The notes below the pieces were generated by a model. That model searched no databases, was not told the origin of the DNA, and was given only the letters and a program-made list of their open reading frames with translations. Below are positions 29,347 to 41,703 of a stretch of 64,000 nucleotides of DNA, piece by piece. The DNA comes from Sphingomonas sp. CFBP 13720 (GTDB taxonomy: Bacteria; Pseudomonadota; Alphaproteobacteria; Sphingomonadales; Sphingomonadaceae), in NCBI RefSeq assembly GCF_014842075.1, contig NZ_JACYVA010000007.1, positions 62,001 to 126,000 of the forward strand. The letters run 5' to 3'. The position numbers were made by a program, and so were the translations under genes. The first letter of the stretch is position 1. Every line of letters begins with the position of its first letter.

Positions 29347-30479
29347 ACATCCGCCCCCTTGCCCTCGCGCTGGTGCTCGCACTCGGCGCATGCGGCGGCT
29401 CCGACGACGGCAACGCCTCTGCCGAAGCCGGCCACACCGACGATGGCCATGCCGCAACCCCCGACGCCGTCCGGCTGACCCCGCAACAGATCGCCGAAGC
29501 CGGTATCGAAGTCACCCGGCCGACCGTCGGCGGGGCCGCCGGCGCGATCGAAGTCAGCGCCGTGATCGAAGGCGATCCGCAGGGCGTTCAGGTCGTATCG
29601 GCCGCACTCGGCGGACGGATCGTGTCGCTGACCCGCAATCTGGGTCAGCCGGTCCGTCGCGGCGACACGCTGGCGATCATCGAAAGCCGCGAAGCGGCGT
29701 CGCTGAATGCCGAGGTCGAGGCGGCGCAGGCGCGCGCCGCACTCGCACAATCGAACCTTCGGCGCGAACAAAGGCTGTTCGCCGAACGCGTGTCCCCCGA
29801 GCAGGATCTGGTCGCGGCGCGTACCACCGCGATCGAAGCCGCGATCGCGCTGCGGCTCGCCCGGCAGCAAATGACGGCGACCGGCGGCGGTGGCGGAGCG
29901 CTCAACCGTGTCGCCATCCGCTCCCCGCTGGGTGGGCAGGTCATCGCCCGATCCGCGACGCTGGGCCAGACAGTGGCCGCCGACGCCGAACTCTATCGCG
30001 TCGCCGACCTGTCGCGCGCGACCGTCGCCCTGTCGCTGGTCCCCGCTGATGCCGGTCGCGTTCGTCCGGGTGCGCAAGTCGACATCACTGCGGCCGGACG
30101 GCGGCAGCGGGCGCGGATCAGCTTCGTCTCGCCGGTGCTGGACGAAACGACCCGGCTGGTGCCTGTGATCGCGACAATCGATAATCGTGCCGGGACGTGG
30201 CGCGTCGGAGAGACCGTCAGTGCATCCATCCTGATCCCACCGACCGGCGACCGGACGATCGCGGTGCCGTCCACCGCCGTCCAGATGATCGGAGACCGCC
30301 CCCATGTGTTCGTCCGCACCGCGACCGGGTTTACGGCGACGCCGGTCACGCTGGGTCGCACCAACGGCGGGATCGTGACGGTGGCCTCGGGGCTGGGTGG
30401 CGACGAGCGGATCGCGTCGACCAACTCGTTCATCCTGAAGGCGGAACTGGGCAAGGGCGCCGCCGGACACGAGGATTGA
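29343..30479 (+). CDS. czcB: CzcB-type periplasmic adaptor (membrane fusion protein) of RND efflux
   Basis: A 378-residue adaptor with a lipoprotein signal (LALVLALGAC, Cys about residue 17). A short acidic/His segment (GHTDDGHA) may bind metal. A lipoyl domain split by an alpha-helical hairpin follows (GRIVSLTRNLGQPVRRGD; ESREAASLNAEVEAAQARA), then a beta-barrel and a membrane-proximal domain (VPSTAVQMIGDRPHVFVRT). It links the inner-membrane pump to the outer-membrane factor and in this class delivers metal. It is coupled to czcC by ATGA; the RND gene begins 4 bases after its stop. Confidence 0.9.
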   Translation: MNIRPLALALVLALGACGGSDDGNASAEAGHTDDGHAATPDAVRLTPQQIAEAGIEVTRPTVGGAAGAIEVSAVIEGDPQGVQVVSAALGGRIVSLTRNLGQPVRRGDTLAIIESREAASLNAEVEAAQARAALAQSNLRREQRLFAERVSPEQDLVAARTTAIEAAIALRLARQQMTATGGGGGALNRVAIRSPLGGQVIARSATLGQTVAADAELYRVADLSRATVALSLVPADAGRVRPGAQVDITAAGRRQRARISFVSPVLDETTRLVPVIATIDNRAGTWRVGETVSASILIPPTGDRTIAVPSTAVQMIGDRPHVFVRTATGFTATPVTLGRTNGGIVTVASGLGGDERIASTNSFILKAELGKGAAGHED

Positions 30480-30483
30480 TGCG

Positions 30484-33672
<3,189 letters not shown>

Positions 33673-33712
33673 AGCGTTGCGCACACCGTCCGCCGCCCGC
33701 ATGGAAGCGGCC

Positions 33713-34570
33713 ATGACCGCCTATGTCCTGACCCTGTCGTGCACCGATCGCGTGGGCATCGTTGCCGCCGTCAGCGGCTATCTGGCCCGGATCGACGGCT
33801 TCATTCTCGACAGCCAGCAATATGCCGATCTGGATGCCGGCCGCTTCTTCATGCGCGTCGAATTCAAGGCGGCTGGGCCGGGCTTTCCCAACTCTGCTGC
33901 TACCTTACGTGACGGGTTCGCGGACATCGCCGCCGCCTTCGCGCTCGACTGGTCGCTGGACGCGAAAGATGCCCGCACCCGGTTGCTAATCGCGGTGTCG
34001 AAGGGCAGCCATTGCCTCAACGACCTGCTGCACCGGTGGAAGACCGGCGATCTGCCTGTGGATATCGTCGGCGTGGTGTCGAACCACGATACGCTGCGCG
34101 ACCTTACCGAATGGCACAGCGTGCCGTTCCACTATCTGCCGATCGTCGACGGCGATCGCGTAGCACAGGAGGCGGCGATCGCGGCGATCTTCGATGCGAC
34201 ACAGGCCGGGTTGCTGGTGCTTGCCCGATATATGCAGGTGCTTGGCCCGGAACTGGCGCAGCGGCTGGCGGGGCGTTGCATCAACATCCATCACAGCTTC
34301 CTGCCCAGCTTCAAGGGTGCCCGCCCCTATGCCCGCGCGCATGAACGCGGCGTCAAGCTGATCGGCGCAACCGCGCACTATGTCACCGGCGATCTCGACG
34401 AAGGGCCGATCATTGAGCAGGCGGTCGAACGCGTCGACCATCGCGCGACCGAAGCCGACCTGATTCGCATCGGCCGGGATATTGAATCGCAGGTACTGGC
34501 GCGCGCGGTTCGTTGGGCAGCGGAGCGGCGCGTGTTCCAGAACGGGCACCGCACGGTAGTGTTTCGCTGA
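33713..34570 (+). CDS. purU: Formyltetrahydrofolate deformylase
   Basis: A 285-residue enzyme hydrolysing 10-formyl-tetrahydrofolate to formate and tetrahydrofolate. An N-terminal ACT-like domain (YVLTLSCTDRVGIVAAVSGY) is followed by the formyltransferase-like catalytic domain with CINIHHSFLPSFKGARPY and the catalytic Asp region HYVTGDLDEGPIIEQ. ATG 33713 is preferred over two earlier in-frame ATGs because GGAAG lies 5 bases before it and YVLTL is the conserved start. It is 40 bases after czcA on the same strand; functional linkage to metal efflux is not obvious. Confidence 0.93.
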   Translation: MTAYVLTLSCTDRVGIVAAVSGYLARIDGFILDSQQYADLDAGRFFMRVEFKAAGPGFPNSAATLRDGFADIAAAFALDWSLDAKDARTRLLIAVSKGSHCLNDLLHRWKTGDLPVDIVGVVSNHDTLRDLTEWHSVPFHYLPIVDGDRVAQEAAIAAIFDATQAGLLVLARYMQVLGPELAQRLAGRCINIHHSFLPSFKGARPYARAHERGVKLIGATAHYVTGDLDEGPIIEQAVERVDHRATEADLIRIGRDIESQVLARAVRWAAERRVFQNGHRTVVFR

Positions 34571-34747
34571 TTGCAGCGCCGGCACGGGACCGCACGACGC
34601 CCGCCACCGGTTTACCTGTTGCGCGTGAGACGGCCGGCGATCTGCCCGGCGAAATCATGGCAGCGGCGATAGGTTCGCTCGGCCGCCGGTAGTCCGAACA
34701 GGCTGCCTTTGTATCGATTCCGATGCCACGATGCGGGCGCAGAACGA

Positions 34748-35062
34748 TCAGCGGCCTAGTTCGACAAGCCGTTCGAAGTCGCTGTTGGACAGCGTGTCGA
34801 CGAACTCGCACCCCGCTTCGAAATCGTCGGCGCGCAGGACGCGTACCGCGCGCGGCGGCGTGCCGGGCAGCGTCAGCCACAGCAGCACGCCCGGTTTCAG
34901 CGGAGAATAGGTTTGCAGGCGAACACCGTGGACCGACAGGCCGGTGACCTTGCACAGCGTGCGGTCGATGCCGCCCCTGCCGATACCCTCTTCCAACGGC
35001 ACCGGCGCGCGCGAACGGCGGCGGCTGCCCGATTGGGCGGGTTCATATTCGGCCGTAAACAT
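34748..35062 (-). CDS. PilZ-domain protein
   Basis: A 104-residue single PilZ domain, the usual c-di-GMP receptor module. It has an Arg-rich RRRSRAPVPLEEG segment (the RxxxR-type half of the ligand motif) and a LSVHGVRLQTYSPLKPG segment where a D/NxSxxG motif is expected; here it reads VTGLSVHG, so the second half is degenerate. Binding of c-di-GMP is therefore uncertain. Its start at 35062 lies past a hairpin that separates it from rpmE. Confidence 0.75.
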   Translation of the reverse strand: MFTAEYEPAQSGSRRRSRAPVPLEEGIGRGGIDRTLCKVTGLSVHGVRLQTYSPLKPGVLLWLTLPGTPPRAVRVLRADDFEAGCEFVDTLSNSDFERLVELGR

Positions 35063-35094
35063 CGTTATCCATTCCACCCAAGGAACGGAGCGTA

Positions 35095-35133
35095 GCGCGC
35101 GACGGTAAAGGAGCCAAGCTTCCCGTCGCGCGC
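35095..35133 (-). terminator. Hairpin after rpmE, probable terminator
   Basis: GCGCGCGACGG (35095-35105) pairs perfectly with CCGTCGCGCGC (35123-35133) across a 17-base loop, 13 bases past the rpmE stop. No T run follows, so it may be attenuating rather than fully terminating. Confidence 0.5.
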
Positions 35134-35145
35134 CACCATACCGGC

Positions 35146-35376
35146 TTACTTCTTGCCGAGCGTCAGCCCACCGAAACGCTTGTTGAAGCGTGCAACCTGG
35201 CCGCCCGCGTCGAGCATCTGACCACGGCCACCGGTCCATGCCGGGTGCGCCAGCGGATCGATGTCCAGCGTCATCAGATCGCCTTCCTTGCCCCAGGTCG
35301 AACGCGTCTCGAACACGGTGCCGTCGGTCATCTGCACCTTGATGGTGTGATAGGCGGGATGGGTGTCTTTTTTCAT
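35146..35376 (-). CDS. rpmE: 50S ribosomal protein L31
   Basis: A 76-residue L31 with the conserved [14 protein letters not shown] start and HPAWTGG near residue 44. It has no cysteines, so it is the zinc-free (C-) form and would not respond to zinc as Zn-ribbon L31 does. The start MKKDTH at 35376 is clear. It lies between two hairpins, so it is probably a separate transcription unit downstream of fabZ. Confidence 0.95.
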   Translation of the reverse strand: MKKDTHPAYHTIKVQMTDGTVFETRSTWGKEGDLMTLDIDPLAHPAWTGGRGQMLDAGGQVARFNKRFGGLTLGKK

Positions 35377-35423
35377 GGGTCTGCTCCGGACATGGCTGGT
35401 TCCGACCAGCCTGATAAAGGAAG

Positions 35424-35447
35424 GCGCGCCCGTACACGGACGCGCCC
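35424..35447 (-). terminator. Probable terminator after fabZ
   Basis: GGCGCGCCCGT (35424-35434) pairs with ACGGACGCGCC (35437-35447) with one mismatch. On the minus strand it is followed by the pyrimidine-rich TTCCTTTATC. It lies 25 bases past the fabZ stop and would end the long bamA/fabZ operon. Confidence 0.55.
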
Positions 35448-35471
35448 CCGATGGCAACCGATCGTACCTCG

Positions 35472-35945
35472 TTACGCCTTGGGCGGGTCGGCGATCATCG
35501 CGGTGAATTCGCATTCGGCCGCAAGGTCGCCGTCGATCCGCGCCTTGCCGGTGAACTTGCACACCCGCGAACGCTTCTGGACGAATTCCGCCTCCAGCGT
35601 CAGCAGTACGCCCGGTTCGACCGGCTTGCGGAACTTCACGCCGTCGATCGACATGAAATAGACCAGCTTGCCCGATCCCGCGAGGCCGAGGCTTTCGACC
35701 GCGAGGATGCCCGCGGCCTGCGCCAGCGCCTCGACGATCAGCACACCCGGCATGATCGGGCGGCCTGGGAAATGCCCCTGAAAAAACCCCTCGTTGATCG
35801 TCACCGCCTTGATCGCGGTGATCGACCGGTCGGGGATCAGTTCCACGACGCGGTCGACCAGCAACATGGGATAGCGATGCGGGATCGCCGCCATCACGCG
35901 CGTGATGTCGAACGGTCCGATCGACGCCGCCGCCCCGTCGCTCAT
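35472..35945 (-). CDS. fabZ: 3-hydroxyacyl-[acyl-carrier-protein] dehydratase
   Basis: A 157-residue hot-dog-fold enzyme dehydrating 3-hydroxyacyl-ACP in fatty acid elongation. The catalytic pair is His58 ([14 protein letters not shown]) and Glu72 ([10 protein letters not shown]); the [11 protein letters not shown] block is at 23-33. The ATG shares one base with the ompH stop (TGATG). In most Proteobacteria lpxD precedes and lpxA follows fabZ; neither is here, which fits an organism without conventional lipid A. Confidence 0.96.
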   Translation of the reverse strand: MSDGAAASIGPFDITRVMAAIPHRYPMLLVDRVVELIPDRSITAIKAVTINEGFFQGHFPGRPIMPGVLIVEALAQAAGILAVESLGLAGSGKLVYFMSIDGVKFRKPVEPGVLLTLEAEFVQKRSRVCKFTGKARIDGDLAAECEFTAMIADPPKA

Positions 35946-36568
35946 CAGCGGCCGCGCGGTGCCGGGGTGGCGGCCGGTGCGGCACCCGGTGCCGGTGCGG
36001 CCGGGGCTGCCTGTGCCGGTGCGGTCACGCTGACGCTGGGCAGCTGTGCGTTGAGCGCGGTGAGCACCGCATCGGTGATCTCGACCGCCGCTGCGTTGTA
36101 GAAGGTGTTACCCTTCGACATGGCGACCGTCGCGCCGCGCTGCTGCGCGACGGTGCCGATCACCGTGACCAGCCGCTGACCGATCTGCTGCTGCACATAA
36201 GCTGCGTTGCGCTGAAGCTGCTGCTCCTGCGGCGCAAGCTGCTGCTGGATCTGCTGCTGACGCTGCTGGAAGGTACGGATGCGACCCTGAAGCGCGGCAT
36301 CGGGGTTGCCGTTGGCGGCCTGCACCGCGGTCTGCAACGCCGTCTGCTCGGTCTGAAGCGGCTGGAGCAGCGAACGTGCCTGCGTTTCAAGCTGGGTCTG
36401 CTGCGCCTGCAACTGCGTGTTGGCGGCGCGGCATGCGGTGCAATCGCGCAGGATGCGGTCCGAATCGACCACGGCGATCTTCGCATCGGGCAGCGCCTGC
36501 GCGAGCGCCGGTGCGGCCGGAAGGGCGAAGGCGAGAGCGGCGACAGCCGCGTGGGTGAGCGTACGCAT
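35945..36568 (-). CDS. OmpH/Skp-family periplasmic chaperone
   Basis: A 207-residue protein with a signal peptide (to about residue 24, ending PALAQA), then [22 protein letters not shown] long Gln-rich coiled coil follows (about 50-135, [19 protein letters not shown]), matching the tentacles of Skp, and then a compact body ([17 protein letters not shown]). A Pro/Ala-rich tail closes the protein. Skp-like trimers carry unfolded outer-membrane proteins to BamA, whose gene is immediately upstream and overlaps by one base (TGATG). The CTAC pair of cysteines is unusual for Skp. Confidence 0.87.
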   Translation of the reverse strand: MRTLTHAAVAALAFALPAAPALAQALPDAKIAVVDSDRILRDCTACRAANTQLQAQQTQLETQARSLLQPLQTEQTALQTAVQAANGNPDAALQGRIRTFQQRQQQIQQQLAPQEQQLQRNAAYVQQQIGQRLVTVIGTVAQQRGATVAMSKGNTFYNAAAVEITDAVLTALNAQLPSVSVTAPAQAAPAAPAPGAAPAATPAPRGR

Positions 36569-39354
36569 CAGAATTGGGTTCCTACGTTGAAAGTGATGAG
36601 TTTCTTGTCGTCGCCGGGCTGGCTGAGCAGCGCCTTCGCCAGATCGATTCGAAGCGGTCCGAACGGCGAGTTCCAGTTCACGCCGATGCCAATCGACAGG
36701 CGCGGTCGCGGCGAATCGCCGAGGAAGCGTTCGAGGAACGGCGGGGTGGTGACGGTAGCGATCGTGTTCGTCTCGCCGCCCGCGCAGGTGCCGCCCGCCG
36801 TGGTCGAATATCCGATCGAACAGGTCGTCTGGCGGAACGACGTGCTGCCGGTCGAGTCAGTGAACTGGTTGTTGTAGATCTGCAGCCCGTCGGTCGTCTT
36901 GCTCAACGTCGTCAGCGGCAGCAATGCCGGCGAACCATCGGCGTTGACGCGGGCCGATCCATCGGCGTTCGTCGCTTGCTGGAATGCGATCGTCGGAAGT
37001 GGACGGGTGACGCCGAACAGCGCACCCGCCTGAATGAAGATCGACGGCCGCAGCCCCAGTTCGGCGATACCAGATCCCAGCGGCGGTTCCAGTTCGATCT
37101 TGCCGAGATAATAGGCACGTCCGCCCAATGGATCGTCGATCACCTGATCGCGCGCGGTAATGAGCGTCTGGTCGCCGCCAGCAACCGACCCCGAATAGCT
37201 CAATCGCTGGACGCGGGGTCCAACGCCACGGATATCGAAACCACGGAACTGCGGTTCGCCCAGATAGAAGCGATCGACGATCCGCACCGGATCGATGCCT
37301 TCGCCCCGCTTCTTTTCCAGCGAATGGATGTATCCGCCTTCGATCCCGGCGGACAGCACGAACCCGCCGAGGTTCCAGTATTTGTCGAAATCACCGCGCA
37401 CACGGGCATAGCGGACGTCCCCGCCCAGACCCGCGAAATCAAGACTGGTGACCAGACGCTGACCGCGCGACGGGCGAATGCGGTTGTTCAGATTGTCGAA
37501 AATCAGGTTCGCGCCGATCAGGCTGGTCAACCGGTCGCCGATCGCCTCGCACAGATAGCGCCCGGCCTTGGTCGGATCGCACTGGCCACCGGTAAAGAAC
37601 GTCGCTTCGTCCAGCCCGACATTGTCCTGGCTGAGCTGATAGCGACCCGACATGGTCCAGAATTCGGTGAGCGGCACGCTGGCGACGATCTGGCCCCCGG
37701 TCGACACCTGCGAATAGGTGGTGTTGCGGTCGGACCCGATGAAGTTGAACGAATTGAAATCACGACGGAACAGCGTCCCGCCCAGCGCGATGTTCTGATC
37801 GAACAGATAGGGTTCGGTGAACCCGAGTTCGATCGACTTCGAATAGGTCGAATAGTTGACGCTGGCCTGGAGATCCTGCCCCTTGCCGCGGAAGTTGCGC
37901 TGACGAATCGATGCCTGAATGATGAAGCGTTCGAGGCTGGAGAAACCGGCCGACAGCGTCAATTCGCCCGTGGATTTTTCCTCCACGTTCGCGGCCAGCA
38001 CGATCCGGTCGGGCGCGGACCCTTCCTTGCGCTCGATCTCGAACTTTTCCTGGAAATAGCCGAGCGAGTTGATCCGGTCCTGCGACCGCTTGATGAGGAA
38101 TGCGTTGAACGCATCGCCTTCCGCGACGCGGAACTCGCGCCGGATCACCCGGTCCTGCGTCTGCGTGTTGCCGGTGATGTCGATGCGCTCGACATAGGTC
38201 CGGTTCGCTTCGGCGAGGAAGAAGCTGATCCCCATTATATGGGTTTCGCGGTCGGGCTGGAATTCGGGACGCACGTCGGTGAAGGCGTAGCCGAACAGAC
38301 CGGCATATTCGCTCAACTGGTCGACGCTGTCCTCGACCTGCTTCGCGTTATACCAGTCGTCCTTCTTCATCGGCAGCGTTTTAGCCAGCGCCGCGCCATC
38401 GAAGTCACGGATTGCGCTTTCGACGGTCACATCCCCGAACTTGTACCGTTCGCCTTCCTCCACCACGTACGTGATGATGAAATCTTCCTTGTCCGGCGTC
38501 AGCTCGGCCACGGCGGAGATCACGCGGAAATCGGCATAGCCGTTCGTCAGGTAGAACTGGCGCAGCTTCTGCTGATCGGCGGACAAGCGGTCCTGATCGT
38601 AGCTGGTGGCGGAGCTGAACAGCCGCCACGGACGCGACTGCTTGGTGTACATCTCACCGCGCAGCGCGTCGTCGTCGAACACTTCGTTGCCGATGATGTT
38701 GATCTGACGCACTTTGGACTTGGCGCCCTCGGTCACTTCGAAAATTACGTCGACGCGGTTCTGGTCGAGCATGACCATCTTGGGCTCGACGCTGGCCGCA
38801 AACCGGCCCTGCCGGCGATACAGCTCGATGATCCGCGCAACGTCGGCACGCACCGCGGTGCGCGTGAAAATCTGCCGCGGCGCGAGCTTGATCTCCTTGG
38901 TGATCTTGTCGTCCTTCAGCCGCTTGTTGCCTTCCAGCACCACGCGGTTGATGATCGGGTTTTCGCGCACGCGAACCACGATGTCGCCGGTCTCGACGCC
39001 TTCGATCGACACGTCGGCCAGCAGGTCGGACGCCAGCAGATCCTTGATCGCCTGATCCAGCGTCTCCGCCGTGTACGGCGTGCCGGTGCGCAGCTTGGTA
39101 TAGGACAGCACGGTTTCCGGCTCGATCCGCTGCGATCCCTCGACACGCAGCGTGCGGATCGTGCGGACCGGCGCGGGTGCCACGGCGGGTGCCACCGGCG
39201 CGGTCGCCGCAGGCGCCGGAACGGTCGTGCCGGAGGCCGGTGCCGGAACAGGTGTGGGCTGACCCTGCGCGAACGCCGCCGTGCCCGACAACATGGTGCC
39301 CGCGAGCAGCATGGCGCCCCGCGCGCCTAAAATCGAAAACTTGCTTGCCGTCAC
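36568..39354 (-). CDS. bamA: Outer membrane protein assembly factor BamA
   Basis: A 928-residue BamA, the Omp85 protein that inserts beta-barrel proteins. It has a signal peptide ending SGTAAFAQG, a Pro/Ala linker, five POTRA repeats (about 75-430, first with TLRVEGSQRIEPETVLSY) and a C-terminal barrel with the RGFDIRGVGPR loop-6 motif and terminal FNVGTQF. It is longer than E. coli BamA (810), partly from a Gly/Asn/Asp-rich insertion near the end that contains NADG repeats and cysteines. GTG 39354 is chosen since it gives a normal signal peptide; a GTG at 39387 is possible. It lies between rseP and ompH. Confidence 0.94.
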   Translation of the reverse strand: MTASKFSILGARGAMLLAGTMLSGTAAFAQGQPTPVPAPASGTTVPAPAATAPVAPAVAPAPVRTIRTLRVEGSQRIEPETVLSYTKLRTGTPYTAETLDQAIKDLLASDLLADVSIEGVETGDIVVRVRENPIINRVVLEGNKRLKDDKITKEIKLAPRQIFTRTAVRADVARIIELYRRQGRFAASVEPKMVMLDQNRVDVIFEVTEGAKSKVRQINIIGNEVFDDDALRGEMYTKQSRPWRLFSSATSYDQDRLSADQQKLRQFYLTNGYADFRVISAVAELTPDKEDFIITYVVEEGERYKFGDVTVESAIRDFDGAALAKTLPMKKDDWYNAKQVEDSVDQLSEYAGLFGYAFTDVRPEFQPDRETHIMGISFFLAEANRTYVERIDITGNTQTQDRVIRREFRVAEGDAFNAFLIKRSQDRINSLGYFQEKFEIERKEGSAPDRIVLAANVEEKSTGELTLSAGFSSLERFIIQASIRQRNFRGKGQDLQASVNYSTYSKSIELGFTEPYLFDQNIALGGTLFRRDFNSFNFIGSDRNTTYSQVSTGGQIVASVPLTEFWTMSGRYQLSQDNVGLDEATFFTGGQCDPTKAGRYLCEAIGDRLTSLIGANLIFDNLNNRIRPSRGQRLVTSLDFAGLGGDVRYARVRGDFDKYWNLGGFVLSAGIEGGYIHSLEKKRGEGIDPVRIVDRFYLGEPQFRGFDIRGVGPRVQRLSYSGSVAGGDQTLITARDQVIDDPLGGRAYYLGKIELEPPLGSGIAELGLRPSIFIQAGALFGVTRPLPTIAFQQATNADGSARVNADGSPALLPLTTLSKTTDGLQIYNNQFTDSTGSTSFRQTTCSIGYSTTAGGTCAGGETNTIATVTTPPFLERFLGDSPRPRLSIGIGVNWNSPFGPLRIDLAKALLSQPGDDKKLITFNVGTQF

Positions 39355-39415
39355 CAAACCCACCCCAACCGGAGGAACTTTTCCCACAGGACGCCCGCGC
39401 CCTGCCCTAACCCGG

Positions 39416-40549
39416 TCAACCGATCAAGCCGGCCAACCCGCGCCACACGCCGAACGCCCCCAGATCGTTCACCGTAACGAAGACCATCAATGCCAGTAGC
39501 ACCGCCAATCCACCGCGAAACGCCCATTCCATCGCCCGCGCGCTGACCGGTCCGCGCCGGATCGCTTCGATCGCATAGAACATCAAATGTCCGCCATCCA
39601 GCATGGGAACTGGCAACAAGTTGATGAATCCCAGATTAATCGACACGAACGCAACGAACGACACCAGCGCGGGCCAGCCGAGCGAGAACTGCTCGCCCGA
39701 CGTCTTGGCGATGCGTAGCGGCCCGCCCATTTCCTCGATCGATCGACGACCGGTGATGATCTGCCCAAGGCCGTCGATCGATCCGCGCAGGATCGATCCG
39801 ACCAGCCGGACGCCGTGCCACGGTGCATCCCACAGCGGGACCGGCGCATAGACCGGTGTCGACCGCTCCACCCCGAACCGGCCGATTTTCGCTTCGTTAC
39901 CAAAGCGATCGCGCTGCACAACTGCCGCGATCGTCGCCTCGGTCGACCGAGCGGTGCCATCGCGAAGATAGTCGACTTCGATCCGTTCGTTCGGCCGCAG
40001 CACGACGTAGAAGGACAGGTCCGAAAAGGTCTCGATCGACCGTCCGCCCATCGCGGTCACCCGGTCGCCGGCCTGCAAACCGGCGCGTTCGGCCGCGCTG
40101 CCCTCGACCACCCGCCCGACTGTCGCCGGGGTGCGATCGACGCCATAAGCGACCGCAAATCCGCCGAGGATCAACACCGCCAGCAACAGGTTCACCGCCG
40201 GTCCGGCTGCAACGATGATCGCGCGCTGCCATACCGGCTTCGCCTGAAACGTCTGCGCCCGCTCGTGCGGCGGCAGTTGCAGCCACGCCGCGTCGGGTTG
40301 CGACGCCGGGTTCATATCGCCCGCGAACCGGACATATCCTCCCAGCGGCAGCCAGCCGAAGCGCCAGCGCGTGCCACGACGATCGGTGAAACCGGCGATC
40401 TCCCGCCCGAAACCAATCGCGAACGCCTCCGCCTTCACCCCGAACCAGCGACCGGCGACGTAGTGTCCGAGCTCGTGGAGGAACACGAGCGGTCCGAGCA
40501 CCAGCAGGAACCCGATGATCGTGATCAATAACCCGGGAGTTTCGATCAA
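39416..40549 (-). CDS. rseP: RseP-type site-2 membrane metalloprotease
   Basis: A 377-residue intramembrane zinc protease. HELGH is at 25-29 in the first helix, a PDZ domain occupies about 120-200 (GRVVEGSAAERAGLQAGD) and the second metal motif LLPVPMLDGGHLMFY lies in the third helix. RseP cleaves anti-sigma factors after DegS-like site-1 cleavage, tying outer-membrane stress to sigma-E-type responses. TTG 40549 overlaps the dxr stop (TTGA) and has AAGGA 9 bases before it. It sits just upstream of bamA, as usual. Confidence 0.93.
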   Translation of the reverse strand: MIETPGLLITIIGFLLVLGPLVFLHELGHYVAGRWFGVKAEAFAIGFGREIAGFTDRRGTRWRFGWLPLGGYVRFAGDMNPASQPDAAWLQLPPHERAQTFQAKPVWQRAIIVAAGPAVNLLLAVLILGGFAVAYGVDRTPATVGRVVEGSAAERAGLQAGDRVTAMGGRSIETFSDLSFYVVLRPNERIEVDYLRDGTARSTEATIAAVVQRDRFGNEAKIGRFGVERSTPVYAPVPLWDAPWHGVRLVGSILRGSIDGLGQIITGRRSIEEMGGPLRIAKTSGEQFSLGWPALVSFVAFVSINLGFINLLPVPMLDGGHLMFYAIEAIRRGPVSARAMEWAFRGGLAVLLALMVFVTVNDLGAFGVWRGLAGLIG

Positions 40550-41703
40550 GCGGCGCAATCCTTCACACGCTGCCGTGCCAATGCACGCGCTTCCGCATCG
40601 ACGGCGAGTACCGCGTCGAGCGTCTGCGGACCCGGCGGGTCGTAGCGATCCAGCACATCGCCGACGATTGCGGCAATTTCGAGGAAACCGATCCTCTGCG
40701 TCAGAAACGCCTCGACCGCGACCTCGTTCGCGGCGTTCAGGATCGCGGGGCGCCCTCCGCCCGCCGACAGGGCGGCCCGGGCCAGCGCCAGTGCCGGGAA
40801 CCGCACCATGTCCGGCGCCTCGAAATCCAGACGCCCGATCCGGGCAAGGTCCAGCCGCTCGCACGGCGTCGCCATCCGGTCGGGCCATGCGAGCGCGTGT
40901 GCGATCGGAATGCGCATGTCGGGCGATCCCAACTGCGCCAGCGTCGACCCATCGACATATTCGACCATCGAATGGATCACCGACTGCCGGTGGACCAGTA
41001 CGTCGAGTTGATCCGCAGCGACGGGGAACAGGTGGAACGCCTCGATCAGCTCCAGTCCCTTGTTCATCATCGTCGCCGAATCGACGGAGATCTTGGCACC
41101 CATCGACCAGTTCGGATGCGCGACCGCCTGCGCCGGCGTGATCCCACGCATCTCGGCCAGCGACCGCTCGCGAAACGGTCCTCCGCTCGCCGTCAGGATG
41201 ATCCGACGAATGCGTTCGGGGGGACAGTCGTCGAGGCATTGGAAGATTGCATTATGCTCGCTGTCGACCGGCACCAACGTGGTGCCGGCCCGTCCGGCCG
41301 CCGCCATCATCACCTCGCCCGCCGATACCAGCGCTTCCTTGTTCGCCAGCGCCACCGCGCCGCCGCGCTCCAGCGCCGCCATGACCGGACGCAGACCGGC
41401 GGTGCCGACGATCGCCGCCATCGTCCAGTCGACCGGCAGCGCGGCGGCATCGATCACCGCCTGCGCGCCGCCGGTCGCCGTAATGCCGGTGCCCGACAGC
41501 GCTTCGCGTAACGCGGGCAAGCAGGATTCGTCGCCGATCACCGCCACCGCCGCGCCCACCCGGATCGCCGCCGCGGCAAGCTTCGCAACGTCGCGATGCG
41601 CGGTCAGCGCCTCGACCGAGAACTGGTCCGGCGCACGTTCGATCAGGTCGAGCGTGGACGACCCGACCGAGCCGGTCGCGCCAAGGATAGTGATCCGCTT
41701 CAT
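40546..41703 (-). CDS. dxr: 1-deoxy-D-xylulose 5-phosphate reductoisomerase
   Basis: A 385-residue enzyme converting DXP to MEP, the committed step of the non-mevalonate isoprenoid pathway. The NADPH motif ILGATGSVGSSTLDLI opens the protein. VDSEHNAIFQCL, ASGGPFRE and ISVDSATMMNKGLELIEA carry the metal and substrate ligands. The isoprenoid product supplies UppS two genes upstream. It is coupled to cdsA by ATGA and to rseP by TTGA overlaps. Confidence 0.96.
   Translation of the reverse strand: MKRITILGATGSVGSSTLDLIERAPDQFSVEALTAHRDVAKLAAAAIRVGAAVAVIGDESCLPALREALSGTGITATGGAQAVIDAAALPVDWTMAAIVGTAGLRPVMAALERGGAVALANKEALVSAGEVMMAAAGRAGTTLVPVDSEHNAIFQCLDDCPPERIRRIILTASGGPFRERSLAEMRGITPAQAVAHPNWSMGAKISVDSATMMNKGLELIEAFHLFPVAADQLDVLVHRQSVIHSMVEYVDGSTLAQLGSPDMRIPIAHALAWPDRMATPCERLDLARIGRLDFEAPDMVRFPALALARAALSAGGGRPAILNAANEVAVEAFLTQRIGFLEIAAIVGDVLDRYDPPGPQTLDAVLAVDAEARALARQRVKDCAA

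Noticed and set aside
36574..39330. Open frame of about 900 codons antisense to bamA
   Set aside because: Mirror artefact of GC codon bias; BamA on the opposite strand is unambiguous.
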